56,946 nucleotides of DNA from a bacterium (GCA_021783725.1 JAJXTN010000007.1:1-56946); one strand, 5' to 3'. Positions 9,901 through 18,109 are shown, counted from the stretch's first letter. The notes: generated by a model not told the origin, from the sequence alone. Program-made: numbers and translations.

Positions 9901-10093
9901 TACGATAGGCGATGCGTTTGAAGCGATTCTTCGGCAGGGTGCTTAGATAGGCGGCTTTTTCAGTCTTACGGGCCATTTTCTTGGACTTTAAACGGTCACC
10001 AAGTGAACTGTTTAGACTGAGCGTTTTGCCACTTTTAGACGTAACTGTGTTTTTAGCTCGCCGAGATTGACCGGATTTGCGTGAAGGATTCAT
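6947..10093 (-). CDS. Class A penicillin-binding protein (transglycosylase/transpeptidase)
   Basis: Bifunctional peptidoglycan synthase of the PBP1A type, acting outside the cytoplasmic membrane. Visible in order: a very basic cytoplasmic tail of about 80 residues, one membrane anchor (IVGIAIVIGFFLTIGLFAYF), a GT51 domain with EDKNFYHEGAFD and GGSTITQQLVKL, a transpeptidase domain with the SxxK motif GSSFKPYD near 454 and KTGT near 683, then a Thr/Ser/Pro-rich C-terminal part that looks like beta-sandwich (fibronectin/Ig-like) repeats. The open frame reaches upstream to 10147, but the -10 box at 10134-10139 places the transcript start inside that extension, so the ATG at 10093 is preferred (1048 residues). 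Confidence 0.93.
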   Translation of the reverse strand: MNPSRKSGQSRRAKNTVTSKSGKTLSLNSSLGDRLKSKKMARKTEKAAYLSTLPKNRFKRIAYRMRPKRLAQYWFSQEGGIMALKIVGIAIVIGFFLTIGLFAYFRKDLPKIKDLAGNIGGSITYWDRTGKVLLWQDYNAVKRTPVTTDQISPYMKEATVAIEDKNFYHEGAFDVRGIIRAAIHDTIGGGGSLQGGSTITQQLVKLNENWTENRTVTRKVKELILSVELEKQYTKDDILTGYLNMAPYGGLDYGVETAAQDYFHVSAKDLSLAQAAMLAAIPQSPNYYSPYGSTTFNSAASNTFDKGALIGRQQYILDQMYKQGYITKAQAEAAKQVDVLAQVQPLQSKYSNMKAPYFVLAAKNQLIQKYTAQMVAQGGWKIITTLNVSFQNKAEALVASNLANVKRYGGDEEATVLENVPTGQIEALVGGVDFNQPEYGQINFADQVLIPPGSSFKPYDYSTLINNQGMNAGAGSVLYDTQGPIIDPVTGAGYPCTNKNNPRNDKNANCLWDYDFRYPGPLTLRYALGGSRNVPAVKAMIQAGVNKTISTASAMMANTYLQSQHQSAYNCYAAGTDLSNATAADTTACYPSSAIGDGAFLHLDDHVNGLATLGRLGNAIPRTFILQITDASGNTIYKWTQPKGTQVISPDTAYIMNNMLSDPNASYLSAGSQKFQHDNGWDFAVKTGTTNDNFDGLMTSWSTQYAVVSWVGYHTRNKAMAGHHMENMTEPLTRGMMEFAHAGLKPVNWVQPPTIKTAPAFVITNHVGLGSVEPSPSTDIYPGWYQPKTGSTAQVTDKVSGLIATTCTPDLAKQTSGGNSNVSAFSIDHFVDGTLNKNTSSASATAATDNVHNCGDSPPTVTLTAPAGLTCNATDNGGQGCSITVTASQGTHALTDPQYANFPGVITVTLNGQSIYSYTIDANDTSPVSKTFYYIPTASGSGNLIATVTDSVLYSGTDSSTITLVPAPVAPTPTGITGVEAKVTGASLNVSWSGGSGTYTVYRTDNPTLALCSTTSQSCTALATAAPKGTSIAVKDSAGDVSSPTTVH

Positions 10094-10133
10094 TATGTTT
10101 AGTTTAGCCCTCTCATGAAAAATACTAATGACT

Positions 10134-10142
10134 ATTATAGCA
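10134..10142 (-). promoter_or_regulatory. Extended -10 promoter of the penicillin-binding protein gene
   Basis: On the minus strand TGCTATAAT is a perfect extended -10 element; no convincing -35 box is seen. A start near 10127 gives a leader of about 34 nt before the ATG at 10093, with GAGAGGG as a somewhat distant ribosome-binding site. Confidence 0.6.
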
Positions 10143-10206
10143 AACACTCGTACATATATAATTGTTAATATAACTAAATTACTCAGGTAATCTTAAGTAA
10201 AGACTG

Positions 10207-10236
10207 TTGGTTAAGACCTGATGATTAAGCTATACT
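10207..10236 (+). promoter_or_regulatory. Possible tyrS promoter
   Basis: TATACT at 10231-10236 is a good -10 box; TTGGTT at 10207-10212 is a weak -35 box at 18 bp. The leader would be about 19 nt. The call rests mainly on the -10 box and on divergence from the upstream gene. Confidence 0.4.
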
Positions 10237-10261
10237 GTCTACAACTAAGACTAGGATATGT

Positions 10262-11506
10262 ATGACCCTTTCAGAAGAACTCAGCTGGCGCGGATTCGTC
10301 AACCAGACCACATACCCAAATATTAAAGCCATCGACGGACAGCCAATTAGTTTTTACTTAGGGGTTGATCCGAGTGCTGATTCGATGACTGTTGGCAATC
10401 TGGCGGTCGTGATGATGGTCCGTCACTTTGTCGAGCACGGCCACAAAGCCTACTTACTAGTTGGCGGAGCAACTGGTCTAATCGGTGATCCGGATGGTAA
10501 AAGTGATGAGCGCGAGCTTAAATCCTTGGATGAAATTGCCAACAATAAATCCAAAATTGCCGACCAGTATCGCCTGATTCTGTCCGATCAGCCGTTTGAA
10601 ATGGTTGATAATTACGATTGGTTTAAAGATTTTGGTTACCTAGAATTTTTACGTGACATCGGTAAGAATGTTCCATTAAGCCAAATGCTCGGCCGGGACT
10701 TTGTCCAGAAACGGCTTGGCGAGCAAGGATCCGGTATAAGTTATGCGGAATTCAGTTATGCGCTAATTCAAGCCTATGACTTCTTGCACCTCCACCGCGA
10801 AAAGGGGGTTAATTTGCAGGTTTGTGGCGCCGATCAATGGGGTAATAGTATCGCCGGCGTTGATTTGACGCGACGAATAACTGGTGACAGTGTTGATGTC
10901 TGGTCGGCACCATTGGTAATAAACAAGACGACTGGTATCAAATTCGGTAAATCCGAAGGTGGCGCCGTTTGGCTGTCAGCCGACAAGACCAGTCCTTACG
11001 CTTTCTATCAGTTTTGGTTAAACGTCGAAGACGATAATGTCGAGGATTATTTGAAAATTTATACCTTACTATCGAAAGACGACATCGACAATGTTCTTAA
11101 AGACTTTAGCAATAATCGTAGTGGTCGCGTCGCCCAGAAAACATTGGCTTACGAAGTCACTAAGCTTATTCATGGCCAAGACCAGGCCGAAACTCAAGCG
11201 AATATTGCCAAAACTATTCGTGGCGAAGCCCCAATCGCCGATCTGGATAGTTCGGCGCTCGACACATTGCGCCACGAGATTCCTAATGCCAAAGTGAATT
11301 TAAGTGATTCAGTGACAGCAACCTTGCACAGTTGTGGTTTGGCTAGCTCATTAACTGAAGCTCGAAGATTATTAGCTGGTAATGCTGTCACGTTAAATGG
11401 TCAGAAAATTGATCGTGATAATTTTGAAACTAGTGATTTCCAAAACGGCGTAGCTTTGATTCGCCGCGGTAAAGCTTACAAAGATTCAGCTCTAATCGAG
11501 CTCTAG
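10262..11506 (+). CDS. tyrS: Tyrosyl-tRNA synthetase
   Basis: Charges tRNA-Tyr with tyrosine in the cytoplasm. The 414 residues begin with a Rossmann catalytic domain in which GVDPSADSMTVGNL (about 34-47) holds the HIGH-class signature as TVGN, and IKFGKSEG (near 227) is the KMSKS-class loop as KFGKS. CGADQWGNSIAG is the conserved substrate pocket. A C-terminal S4 RNA-binding domain (about 345-410, ARRLLAGNAVTLNGQKI) completes the bacterial TyrS layout. It is transcribed divergently from the penicillin-binding protein gene and is followed 34 bp later by recG. Confidence 0.96.
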   Translation: MTLSEELSWRGFVNQTTYPNIKAIDGQPISFYLGVDPSADSMTVGNLAVVMMVRHFVEHGHKAYLLVGGATGLIGDPDGKSDERELKSLDEIANNKSKIADQYRLILSDQPFEMVDNYDWFKDFGYLEFLRDIGKNVPLSQMLGRDFVQKRLGEQGSGISYAEFSYALIQAYDFLHLHREKGVNLQVCGADQWGNSIAGVDLTRRITGDSVDVWSAPLVINKTTGIKFGKSEGGAVWLSADKTSPYAFYQFWLNVEDDNVEDYLKIYTLLSKDDIDNVLKDFSNNRSGRVAQKTLAYEVTKLIHGQDQAETQANIAKTIRGEAPIADLDSSALDTLRHEIPNAKVNLSDSVTATLHSCGLASSLTEARRLLAGNAVTLNGQKIDRDNFETSDFQNGVALIRRGKAYKDSALIEL

Positions 11507-11540
11507 GTTATTAGTTGATTATTTACGTATACTAAAAGCT

Positions 11541-13577
11541 ATGACGCTTGAAAGTTCGGTTGGTGAGATTAAGGGTGTTGGCGAGGTTTTGGCCAAAAAG
11601 TTTGGCCAGTTGGGCATTAAGTCAGTCGCCGATCTGATAGATTATTACCCCAGGCGCTACGATGATTATTCGGCTATCAGCCCGACCAATAGCTTACATC
11701 CGGGTGTGGTGACCATTGAAGCCGAAATCAAGCAGGCTAGTGGTCGTTATGTTAGACGAGGTATGCACATTACTGAGGCTATCGCATCTGATGCCGTCGG
11801 TAGTATTCGATTGATTTGGTTCAACCAGCCGTATCGGGTTGGATCATTGAAAGCCGGGCAAAAATACTTCATCACCGGCAAATACGAGCTTAGCCACCAG
11901 CGTTTTGCAATTATGAATCCAGCTATTGAGTTAGCTAATGAGTTTCCAGTTAATACTGCTCGAATTGTGCCAATATACCGCGAAACCAAAGGTTTGACCT
12001 CGCGTCAAATCCGTCAAGCACTTAAGCAAGCGATGAGTTTGATCGAGTCTTTAGTCGAAACTTTGCCAACCGAGGTTGTCAACCAATATAAGTTAGTTGA
12101 TCGGAGCTCGGCACTTAAAACTATTCATTTCCCAGAGTCAGACGCTGATTTGCAAGCCGCTCGCTATCGTTTGGGCTTTGAAGAAGTATTCCAGTTAAGT
12201 CTAGCCAGCCTACTCAACAAACAAGCCAATCTACAGCAGTTAGCACCGCCCATTATGTTTAATGAGAAGTTGGCTAAAACTTTTGTGTCGGAACTACCAT
12301 TTAAATTGACCAACGCTCAAAGAGCCGCAATCTGGCAAATATATTTAGACTTACAGAAACCGCAACCGATGAATCGACTGATTGAAGGCGATGTTGGCTC
12401 TGGAAAGACAGTGGTTGCCACGATGGCCGCTTTAATGGCTCTAGAGCAGGGTTGGCAAGTGGCATTCATGGCGCCGACAGAGCTATTAGCCCGTCAACAC
12501 GCTGATACTATCCATAAATTGTTAAGACCACTTGGTTTAGAAACTAAAGTAGATCTGTTGGTTGGCAGTTTGAGTCCAGCTCAGAAAACTAAAGCTCGAG
12601 CGGCGGTAGCTAGTGGACAGGCTCAATTCATTGTTGGCACTCAGGCCTTAATCCAAGACAAAGTTGATATGCACAAGCTAGCTTTAATAATTGTCGATGA
12701 ACAACACCGCTTTGGAGTCGACCAACGCAAAACCCTGATGTCCAAAGCCGGACATATGCCCCACGTACTGAGCCTGACAGCCACACCTATACCACGAAGT
12801 TTGGCTTTAACGGTTTATGGAGAATTAGATATATCAATTATTAATATTAAACCTGGCGGACGATTGCCGATCATAACTAAACTAGTATCCCCAAATTCTA
12901 CCAAAGCGGTCTATCAGTTTGTTGAGTCCGAACTACAGGCTGGTCGGCAAATATTCGTGGTCTGTCCGTTGATCAAAGAATCAGATGTCATCCAAGCTAA
13001 CTCAGCTGAGAAAGTTTATGAAACTTTGCGCACCGGAGTATTTAAACATTGGCGAATCGGTTTACTCCACGGCAAAATGAAACCGTCTGACAAGAATCAA
13101 ATAATGACCGATTTTGTTAACCACAAGTTGGATATATTGGTTTCGACGACAGTGATAGAAGTCGGCGTCGATGTACCAAATGCTAGCGTCATGTTGGTCG
13201 AAGGTCCTGAAAGATTCGGACTTGCCCAGATACACCAATTACGTGGACGAGTTGGTCGCAGTCACGATCAAGGTTATTGTTACCTGATGCTAAGTGATTC
13301 CAAGCAACCAAGCAGGCGGTTGAAAGCTTTAGAAAGTTCGAGTGATGGGTTTAAGCTAGCCGAACTTGATTTGGAAATACGCGGACCTGGAGCGATATAC
13401 GGCACATCACAATCAGGTGATTTAGATCTGCGGATAGCTAAACTTAGTGACACGCATTTGATTGCCGCCGCTCGACAAGCCGCCAGTCAACTTATCGAAC
13501 GCCAAGTAAATTTGTTACAATATAAGCAATTGATGACTAACGTAACGCGCTTGCAATCAGTTACCAATCTAAATTAA
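11541..13577 (+). CDS. recG: ATP-dependent DNA helicase RecG
   Basis: Remodels stalled replication forks and Holliday junctions. The 678 residues have an N-terminal wedge/OB domain (about 1-230, starting with the helix-hairpin-like GEIKGVGEVLAKKFGQLGI), helicase motif I GDVGSGKT near 282, motif II DEQH near 386, motif III SLTATPIPRS, and motif VI QLRGRVGRS. Length is close to the usual 690. It starts 34 bp after tyrS, probably in the same transcription unit. Confidence 0.95.
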   Translation: MTLESSVGEIKGVGEVLAKKFGQLGIKSVADLIDYYPRRYDDYSAISPTNSLHPGVVTIEAEIKQASGRYVRRGMHITEAIASDAVGSIRLIWFNQPYRVGSLKAGQKYFITGKYELSHQRFAIMNPAIELANEFPVNTARIVPIYRETKGLTSRQIRQALKQAMSLIESLVETLPTEVVNQYKLVDRSSALKTIHFPESDADLQAARYRLGFEEVFQLSLASLLNKQANLQQLAPPIMFNEKLAKTFVSELPFKLTNAQRAAIWQIYLDLQKPQPMNRLIEGDVGSGKTVVATMAALMALEQGWQVAFMAPTELLARQHADTIHKLLRPLGLETKVDLLVGSLSPAQKTKARAAVASGQAQFIVGTQALIQDKVDMHKLALIIVDEQHRFGVDQRKTLMSKAGHMPHVLSLTATPIPRSLALTVYGELDISIINIKPGGRLPIITKLVSPNSTKAVYQFVESELQAGRQIFVVCPLIKESDVIQANSAEKVYETLRTGVFKHWRIGLLHGKMKPSDKNQIMTDFVNHKLDILVSTTVIEVGVDVPNASVMLVEGPERFGLAQIHQLRGRVGRSHDQGYCYLMLSDSKQPSRRLKALESSSDGFKLAELDLEIRGPGAIYGTSQSGDLDLRIAKLSDTHLIAAARQAASQLIERQVNLLQYKQLMTNVTRLQSVTNLN

Positions 13578-13664
13578 TAATCAGGATCCAAAAGTTATTA
13601 TTCACTTCGTTAACACCATTATTAATTATGTTTGGCAAAAATTTGTCATCCAAGGTATAGCCTA

Positions 13665-14477
13665 ATGTATTCTGGCTCAACTTTTACCGTCATTTCTGGC
13701 CGGGTCATGGGGGCTCATCAGAAAATCGATCGGGTCGCCCGATTACATTTACAAAGACTGGTGCCCAAAGTTCAGTTTCCGGCGATACGTACAATACTCC
13801 ATTTTGAAGGCGGCAACGGTCCAGATTCGATTAAACGTAAAAGTCCGGCCAAGAACGAACCTTGGCATTATTTTCAGCCGTTTGACGAATCTGACACTCA
13901 ACTATTGGTGCAAATTCAGGATCATTATTTGGCTTTAGTTAAGTCGTTAAAAGACAAAGATGATGTGCGTGCGGGATTTGAAGCGGCTTGGTTAGCTCAC
14001 GCTGTGGTTGATGGACTGACGCCGGCCCATCATTATCCCTATGAAGAAAAATTAGTCGAACTAATGAGTGGTAAGGGGATCGAAACACGAACAACTATTA
14101 AACATAAGTTGGTTATGCCGGGCAATAACCGGGTTCATCAAATTAAGAATAACTGGAAAATGTGGGGTCCCAAGGGGCTGTTCGTTACCCATTCAGCTTT
14201 CGAACTAGGTTTTGCGACTTTGATAGCGCCTATGCGACTTTATCGGGCAATGCCGTCGGCTGAAATATTGATGGCATTCGAAAGGTTGCCCCTTGATGTT
14301 TGGTATCGTCAGGTAGCTCAGGATATTGCCAGTTCGCACTTTTACGACTCGTTTTATAAAACTGGTTGGACATTGCCCCTAGCTCGACGTGTTCGGCGAC
14401 AACTTGCGCCGAAAATTGTGCAAGCAGTAACCTTAATATGGTATCGTGCAGCTAATGAAGCCAGTAGTTCCAAATAG
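13665..14477 (+). CDS. Unknown protein, possibly zinc phospholipase C/S1 nuclease-like
   Basis: Not firmly recognised. The 270-residue reading from ATG 13665 is preferred over an upstream TTG at 13632 because AAGG sits 9 nt ahead and the extra residues look unrelated. The segment AWLAHAVVDGLTPAHHYPYEE (about residues 104-124) has the H-x3-D and clustered histidines typical of the trinuclear zinc site of bacterial phospholipase C/S1 nuclease folds, and an early HQKIDR might supply further ligands. No signal peptide is evident. It sits between recG and rsmD, 6 bp before the latter. Function is an inference from the motif only. Confidence 0.6.
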   Translation: MYSGSTFTVISGRVMGAHQKIDRVARLHLQRLVPKVQFPAIRTILHFEGGNGPDSIKRKSPAKNEPWHYFQPFDESDTQLLVQIQDHYLALVKSLKDKDDVRAGFEAAWLAHAVVDGLTPAHHYPYEEKLVELMSGKGIETRTTIKHKLVMPGNNRVHQIKNNWKMWGPKGLFVTHSAFELGFATLIAPMRLYRAMPSAEILMAFERLPLDVWYRQVAQDIASSHFYDSFYKTGWTLPLARRVRRQLAPKIVQAVTLIWYRAANEASSSK

Positions 14478-14483
14478 GTAAAT

Positions 14484-15011
14484 ATGCGTATTATAGCCGG
14501 CAATTTAGGCGGACGTAACTTTGAAAGCCCGAGAGGTAATCGGACCCATCCAATGAGTGACAAAATTCGAGGTGCCTTATTCAATGCTTTAGGTGACATC
14601 GACGGTTTGACGGTTCTCGATGCTTTCGCCGGTAGTGGCGCTATCAGTTATGAAGCTGTCAGTCGCGGTGCTAAGAAAGTCACGGCTATCGATAACGATC
14701 GTAATGCTCAGCAAGCTATCGCTCAGAATCTGAGTAGCTTGGGGATTACTAATGTCCGGTTAATCAAATCGGGGGCTGGTGCTTGGTTGAAAAAAGATCA
14801 AGCTAAATTCGATATTGTCATTTTGGACCCACCGTATGATTTCGTGCAATCGGAGTTGCTAGTTAAGTTAGCCGCCAGAACTAAGCCTCAAGCCATCGTG
14901 GTAATATCACTGCCGCCAACTGATAACTTCGTTCTAAAAACCGACTACGAATTACTGCAATCTAAAAATTATGGTGACGCGACTCTAGCTTTTTACCGCC
15001 GTCTCTCGTAA
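14484..15011 (+). CDS. rsmD: 16S rRNA (guanine-N2) methyltransferase RsmD
   Basis: Methylates G966 of 16S rRNA during small-subunit assembly (E. coli numbering). The 175 residues start with MRIIAGNLGGRNF, typical for RsmD, followed by the RTHPMSDKIRGALFNAL segment, SAM-binding motif I LDAFAGSGAISYEAVSRGA (about 49-67), and the catalytic DPPY near 114. Length is typical. It lies 6 bp after the phospholipase-like gene and closes the tyrS-recG cluster. Confidence 0.92.
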   Translation: MRIIAGNLGGRNFESPRGNRTHPMSDKIRGALFNALGDIDGLTVLDAFAGSGAISYEAVSRGAKKVTAIDNDRNAQQAIAQNLSSLGITNVRLIKSGAGAWLKKDQAKFDIVILDPPYDFVQSELLVKLAARTKPQAIVVISLPPTDNFVLKTDYELLQSKNYGDATLAFYRRLS

Positions 15012-15063
15012 AATACCATCTATCCTATCGGAAATTCATCGACTAAAGTTTATGTGTTTCGGA

Positions 15064-15146
15064 AAAGAGTAGCGAGCTTGGTTTGCCTTGGCAAACTCGG
15101 CTAGGCCGACGAGCGATGAGAAAAACCGGAGGTTTGTCTCATTTAA
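15064..15146. repeat. Palindromic noncoding block before tRNA-Leu
   Basis: Contains three tandem inverted repeats: GTTTGCC/GGCAAAC around TT, TCGGC/GCCGA, and ATGAGA..AACC/GGTT..TCTCAT ending at the tRNA. It is more GC-rich than neighbouring intergenic DNA and holds no convincing gene. It may be a REP-like repeat block or a structured leader of the tRNA transcript. Confidence 0.4.
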
Positions 15147-15230
15147 GCGGATGTGGTGGAATGGTAGACACGCTAGTTTTAGGAGCTAGTGCCGTAAGGC
15201 ATGGAGGTTCAAGTCCTCTCATCCGCACCA
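15147..15230 (+). tRNA. tRNA-Leu (anticodon UAG)
   Basis: Acceptor arms GCGGATG and CATCCGC pair perfectly; CCA is encoded at 15228-15230. The anticodon stem CTAGT/GCTAG encloses loop TTTAGGA, giving anticodon UAG for CTA/CTN leucine codons. A class II long variable arm (TGCC..GGCA) and T-arm GGAG-GTTCAAG-TCCTC (5-bp stems allowing for the flanking base) fit tRNA-Leu. Its 3' end from 15213 is duplicated at 15491. Confidence 0.93.
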
Positions 15231-15268
15231 AATAAAAACACTCGGCTTAGATCGAGTTTTTTTATTTG
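15213..15268 (+). repeat. Direct repeat copy A: tRNA-Leu 3' end plus terminator
   Basis: This 56-nt segment, from the tRNA T-stem through the terminator, recurs at 15491-15545 with one missing A and two substitutions. A tRNA 3' end repeated downstream is the usual footprint of site-specific integration, but the intervening 222 bp holds no integrase. Confidence 0.8.
15238..15263 (+). terminator. Terminator of tRNA-Leu
   Basis: ACTCG (15240-15244) pairs with CGAGT (15253-15257), followed by a run of T; flanking A and T tracts extend the stem. A second, better-paired version is at 15508-15544. Confidence 0.75.
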
Positions 15269-15490
15269 GACACTGCCGGCATGAGAGAACGTCGAACCTC
15301 ATTGAGTGAGCGGAGCGAACGGGAGGCATCGTAACGAGGAAGCGCGCAGGAATTTATTCCGGTGAACGAGGAACGGAGTGATGAACCAAGCTCGCTTGAG
15401 TTCAACACGAGTACCACAGGAAAGAGCGAAGCGACGCACGCCGCAGTGGAGAAGGATCCTGAATCAAGTTCAGGACAGGCTCCGTCCGCT
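15269..15490. other. GC-rich noncoding spacer between tRNA-Leu repeats
   Basis: No credible gene: the frames open here are short and of odd composition. The segment includes an inverted repeat CCTGAA/TTCAGG (15458-15474) preceded by AAGGATC, resembling widespread REP-like intergenic repeats, and the phrase GAGTGAGCGGAGCGAAC, similar to GAGTGAGCGAGCGAC found in the predicted ncRNA near 22230. Possibly the remnant of a small inserted element. Confidence 0.45.
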
Positions 15491-15545
15491 GTCCTCTCAT
15501 CCGCACCAAATAAAACACTCGGCTTAGGTCGAGTGTTTTTATTTG
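15491..15545 (+). repeat. Direct repeat copy B: tRNA-Leu 3' remnant plus terminator
   Basis: A 55-nt near-copy of 15213-15268. It carries only the 3' part of the tRNA with CCA, so it cannot make a tRNA. Its terminator stem CACTCG/CGAGTG is one pair longer than in copy A and is followed by five T. Confidence 0.8.
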
Positions 15546-15626
15546 TATACTGCTATATATAGTGCTGAGCATTGATTTTGTCATTCAATCTGTAATAATA
15601 TTCCAGTTAAATCAGGTTTTATTATT

Positions 15627-16259
15627 ATGAAAATATTTGGTTATGATCCCGAAAAAAGTCGATTAGACGCAGCCGTTAAACGTGAATCATTGGTGCTGAG
15701 CGGCCAGTTGACTAGCGGTGACATAGATTTAATATTTCACGCTAACGATTCTGGAATAGCCAGTATCGAAGCCAAACTTATCGATAAACAACGTCGGATT
15801 AATTTGTTACAAAAACTCAGTATCTCAGTTGGTGTTATGGCTACCGCTTGCGCTGCATTCATCTATTATCAGAACTCAAGTCTCGATAAAGCGCTAGAAA
15901 CCAAGCATGTTTTGGAGGTTGCAACAGCTATCGATAGCGGACTTCCGTCAGACGGCTTTGAGTCAGTTGATATATCAGGCGATCCGACTTTCATTAACTA
16001 TCCTGACGAAGTTGCGATTGGCAAAATGATATTATCTCAATCCGACAGCACTGCTTTCACCGATTTAGCAGTTGCTGAGCGGCCGGGTTGTGTTATCCGG
16101 AATGTCACTTTGAAGTATGTAAGTAACGATAGTACTACGGCTGTAGCGGGCTTTACTAGCTACGAGACCGACGGTACGGAGCTTAACTATTCCAGCTTCA
16201 AAGATTTGCAAGCCAAACTTGGCTTAGACCCCTGCAAAGACGTAGTGTTAAATAGCTAA
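15627..16259 (+). CDS. Hypothetical single-span membrane protein
   Basis: Unrecognised 210-residue protein. About 65 charged N-terminal residues precede one hydrophobic span (LSISVGVMATACAAFIYYQ, about 69-87); the remaining 120 residues would be outside the membrane and contain two cysteines (CVIRN and DPCKD), possibly a disulfide. No catalytic motif is seen. It lies alone between the tRNA-Leu repeats and hisS. Confidence 0.65.
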   Translation: MKIFGYDPEKSRLDAAVKRESLVLSGQLTSGDIDLIFHANDSGIASIEAKLIDKQRRINLLQKLSISVGVMATACAAFIYYQNSSLDKALETKHVLEVATAIDSGLPSDGFESVDISGDPTFINYPDEVAIGKMILSQSDSTAFTDLAVAERPGCVIRNVTLKYVSNDSTTAVAGFTSYETDGTELNYSSFKDLQAKLGLDPCKDVVLNS

Positions 16260-16274
16260 AAATTTAACCATTCA

Positions 16275-16304
16275 TTTCTTAAGCCGTAACAGGTTTGTTA
16301 CAAT
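16275..16304 (+). promoter_or_regulatory. Extended -10 promoter of hisS
   Basis: TGTTACAAT (16296-16304) is an extended -10 element; TTTCTT at 16275-16280 is a weak -35 box at 18 bp. The start near 16311 leaves a leader of about 12 nt that contains AAAGGAAA as ribosome-binding site. Confidence 0.5.
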
Positions 16305-16322
16305 AATGCCTAAAGGAAACAG

Positions 16323-17627
16323 ATGACATTATCTACTCAACCATATAAAGGCGCGCGCGATTTTTATCCCGAGGATAAGCGCAAACAGAAATATATGTTC
16401 AACAAATTACGACAAGTCGTCGAGCGTTATGGCTATGAAGAATACGACGCGCCGATTCTAGAGCCTTTAGAAATATATTTAGCGAAAACTGGTGAAGAAA
16501 TCGTCAACGAGCAAACCTATGTGTTTGAAGACCGCGGTGGTCGCAAAGTAGTTATCCGCCCCGAAATGACGCCGACAGTCAGTCGCATGGTGGCCGGTAA
16601 GCGCCAACAGCTGGCCTACCCTTTGCGCTGGTACAGTATTCCGAATTTATGGCGTTATGAGCGACCCCAGCGCGGTCGCTTACGCGAACACTGGCAATTG
16701 AATGTCGATATATTTGGCGTGGCTTCGACTGATGCCGAACTAGAAATAATCAAACTTGTCAGTGACATCTTTAGTGCTTTCGGAGCCGACAAAGATATGT
16801 ACGTAATTAATCTGAACAGCCGTAAATTAGTTGATTATATGCTTAACGATTACCTAGGTTTTGATCAAGCTGAAGCTCACGCTATTGCGAAGCTAATCGA
16901 TCGTTTGCACAAAATGGAAACCAATGAGTTCATTGCCAAAGCCGATACTGCGGTCAGTGCTGAACATCGTGAAAAGGGAAGTATCGAAAAGTTGATGACT
17001 ATATTATCAGCCAATTCTTTGAAAGATCTGCCCAAACAGCTTGTCGAACATGATTCGTCCAAAGAATTACAGGCATTGCTCGACATTCTGCATAATAACG
17101 GCATAACCAACGCCAAGTTCGATGTTAGTCTGATGCGCGGTTTTGACTATTACACCGATATCGTTTTTGAGGTTAATGATACTCACCCCGAGAATAATCG
17201 TTCAATGATGGGTGGTGGCCGATATGACGGTCTAGTTGGCCTGTTCGGAGTCGACCCGGTGCCGACCGTCGGTTTTGGTTGGGGGGATGTGACTCTGGCT
17301 AATTTCTTAGATCTTCATCATTTGTTACCAGAGCTCGGTTCCGAGACACAGCTGTATGCAATTCTGGTCGGCGATATCAAGTCACAGGCCGACGACTTAA
17401 TTAGTCAATTGAGGGCTGGAGGAGTAAATGTGGCTGTAGATTGGAGTGGTCGTAAGATTGGCGATCAAATTAAGTCAGCCGAAAAGAAACTCATCGGACA
17501 TGTTATTATCATTGGTGAAAACGAAATTAGTGACAACAACTATAAAATTAAAAATCTCAAAACTGGCGAAGAACAATCTTATGATATTCAACAAATAATC
17601 GATAATTTTAAAACGAAACAACCATAA
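16323..17627 (+). CDS. hisS: Histidyl-tRNA synthetase
   Basis: Class II synthetase that charges tRNA-His. The 434 residues open with QPYKGARDFYPEDK, the usual HisRS N-terminus; motif 2 is visible around RWYSIPNLWRYERPQRGRLREHWQ (about 102-125), the histidine-binding RGFDYYTDIVFEV near 275, and motif 3 GGGRYDGLVGLFG near 300. A C-terminal anticodon-binding domain follows (about 330-430). Length is typical. It is followed after 3 bp by a membrane protein gene. Confidence 0.95.
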   Translation: MTLSTQPYKGARDFYPEDKRKQKYMFNKLRQVVERYGYEEYDAPILEPLEIYLAKTGEEIVNEQTYVFEDRGGRKVVIRPEMTPTVSRMVAGKRQQLAYPLRWYSIPNLWRYERPQRGRLREHWQLNVDIFGVASTDAELEIIKLVSDIFSAFGADKDMYVINLNSRKLVDYMLNDYLGFDQAEAHAIAKLIDRLHKMETNEFIAKADTAVSAEHREKGSIEKLMTILSANSLKDLPKQLVEHDSSKELQALLDILHNNGITNAKFDVSLMRGFDYYTDIVFEVNDTHPENNRSMMGGGRYDGLVGLFGVDPVPTVGFGWGDVTLANFLDLHHLLPELGSETQLYAILVGDIKSQADDLISQLRAGGVNVAVDWSGRKIGDQIKSAEKKLIGHVIIIGENEISDNNYKIKNLKTGEEQSYDIQQIIDNFKTKQP

Positions 17628-17630
17628 TCA

Positions 17631-18092
17631 ATGCGCGCCATCAATCATGCTTTAACTGGGGCAATTATCGGCTTGGCTAGTGGTAACGTTTGGGTTGCGG
17701 CTCCAGCAGCTGTAGCTTCGCATTTTGCTTTAGATGTCATACCTCATCACAATTTCAAGGGCGAAAGTATGCATCGGCCAATATTTTTCAAAGTGTTAGT
17801 GTTAGATTTCATATTTTGTATGGTTTTTGCCGGCCTACTGTTTTATTGGCGACCGAATGACTGGCCGTTGGCTATCGTATGTGCGTTTTTGGCTGTGGCG
17901 CCCGACTTTATGTGGTTCCCGAAGTATAAACGAGCCAAAAATGGTCACCATCCAGTCGAGCATACTGGAATTATTAGGTTTCATCATGACATCCAGTGGT
18001 TCCAACGGCCAATTGGTGGCGTAGTGGAAATAGCTTGGTTTTTTGCGGCATCATTTATGTTATATGCCGTAATTCACTATTCTTGGTTCTAG
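17631..18092 (+). CDS. Integral membrane protein, possible YdjM-type metal-dependent hydrolase
   Basis: The 153 residues contain about four hydrophobic spans. The N-terminal HALTGAIIG and SHFALDVIPHH segments, and a later HHPVEHTG and RFHHD, give a histidine/aspartate-rich pattern like the membrane-bound YdjM/LexA-regulated hydrolase family (H...H..LD..PH). Substrate unknown. It begins 3 bp after hisS, so the two are probably cotranscribed. Family assignment is by motif resemblance only. Confidence 0.6.
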   Translation: MRAINHALTGAIIGLASGNVWVAAPAAVASHFALDVIPHHNFKGESMHRPIFFKVLVLDFIFCMVFAGLLFYWRPNDWPLAIVCAFLAVAPDFMWFPKYKRAKNGHHPVEHTGIIRFHHDIQWFQRPIGGVVEIAWFFAASFMLYAVIHYSWF

Positions 18093-18109
18093 CCAAGCCG
18101 TCAATCATC

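Noticed and set aside
10094-10147. N-terminal extension of the penicillin-binding protein (18 extra residues)
   Set aside because: A TATAAT at 10134-10139 would place the transcription start inside the extension.
15362-15584. Open frames on both strands (66 and 60 codons) between the tRNA-Leu repeats
   Set aside because: They run across the REP-like palindromes and the duplicated tRNA end, have no ribosome-binding site and translate to low-complexity Ser/Glu or Arg/Leu text typical of repeat read-through.
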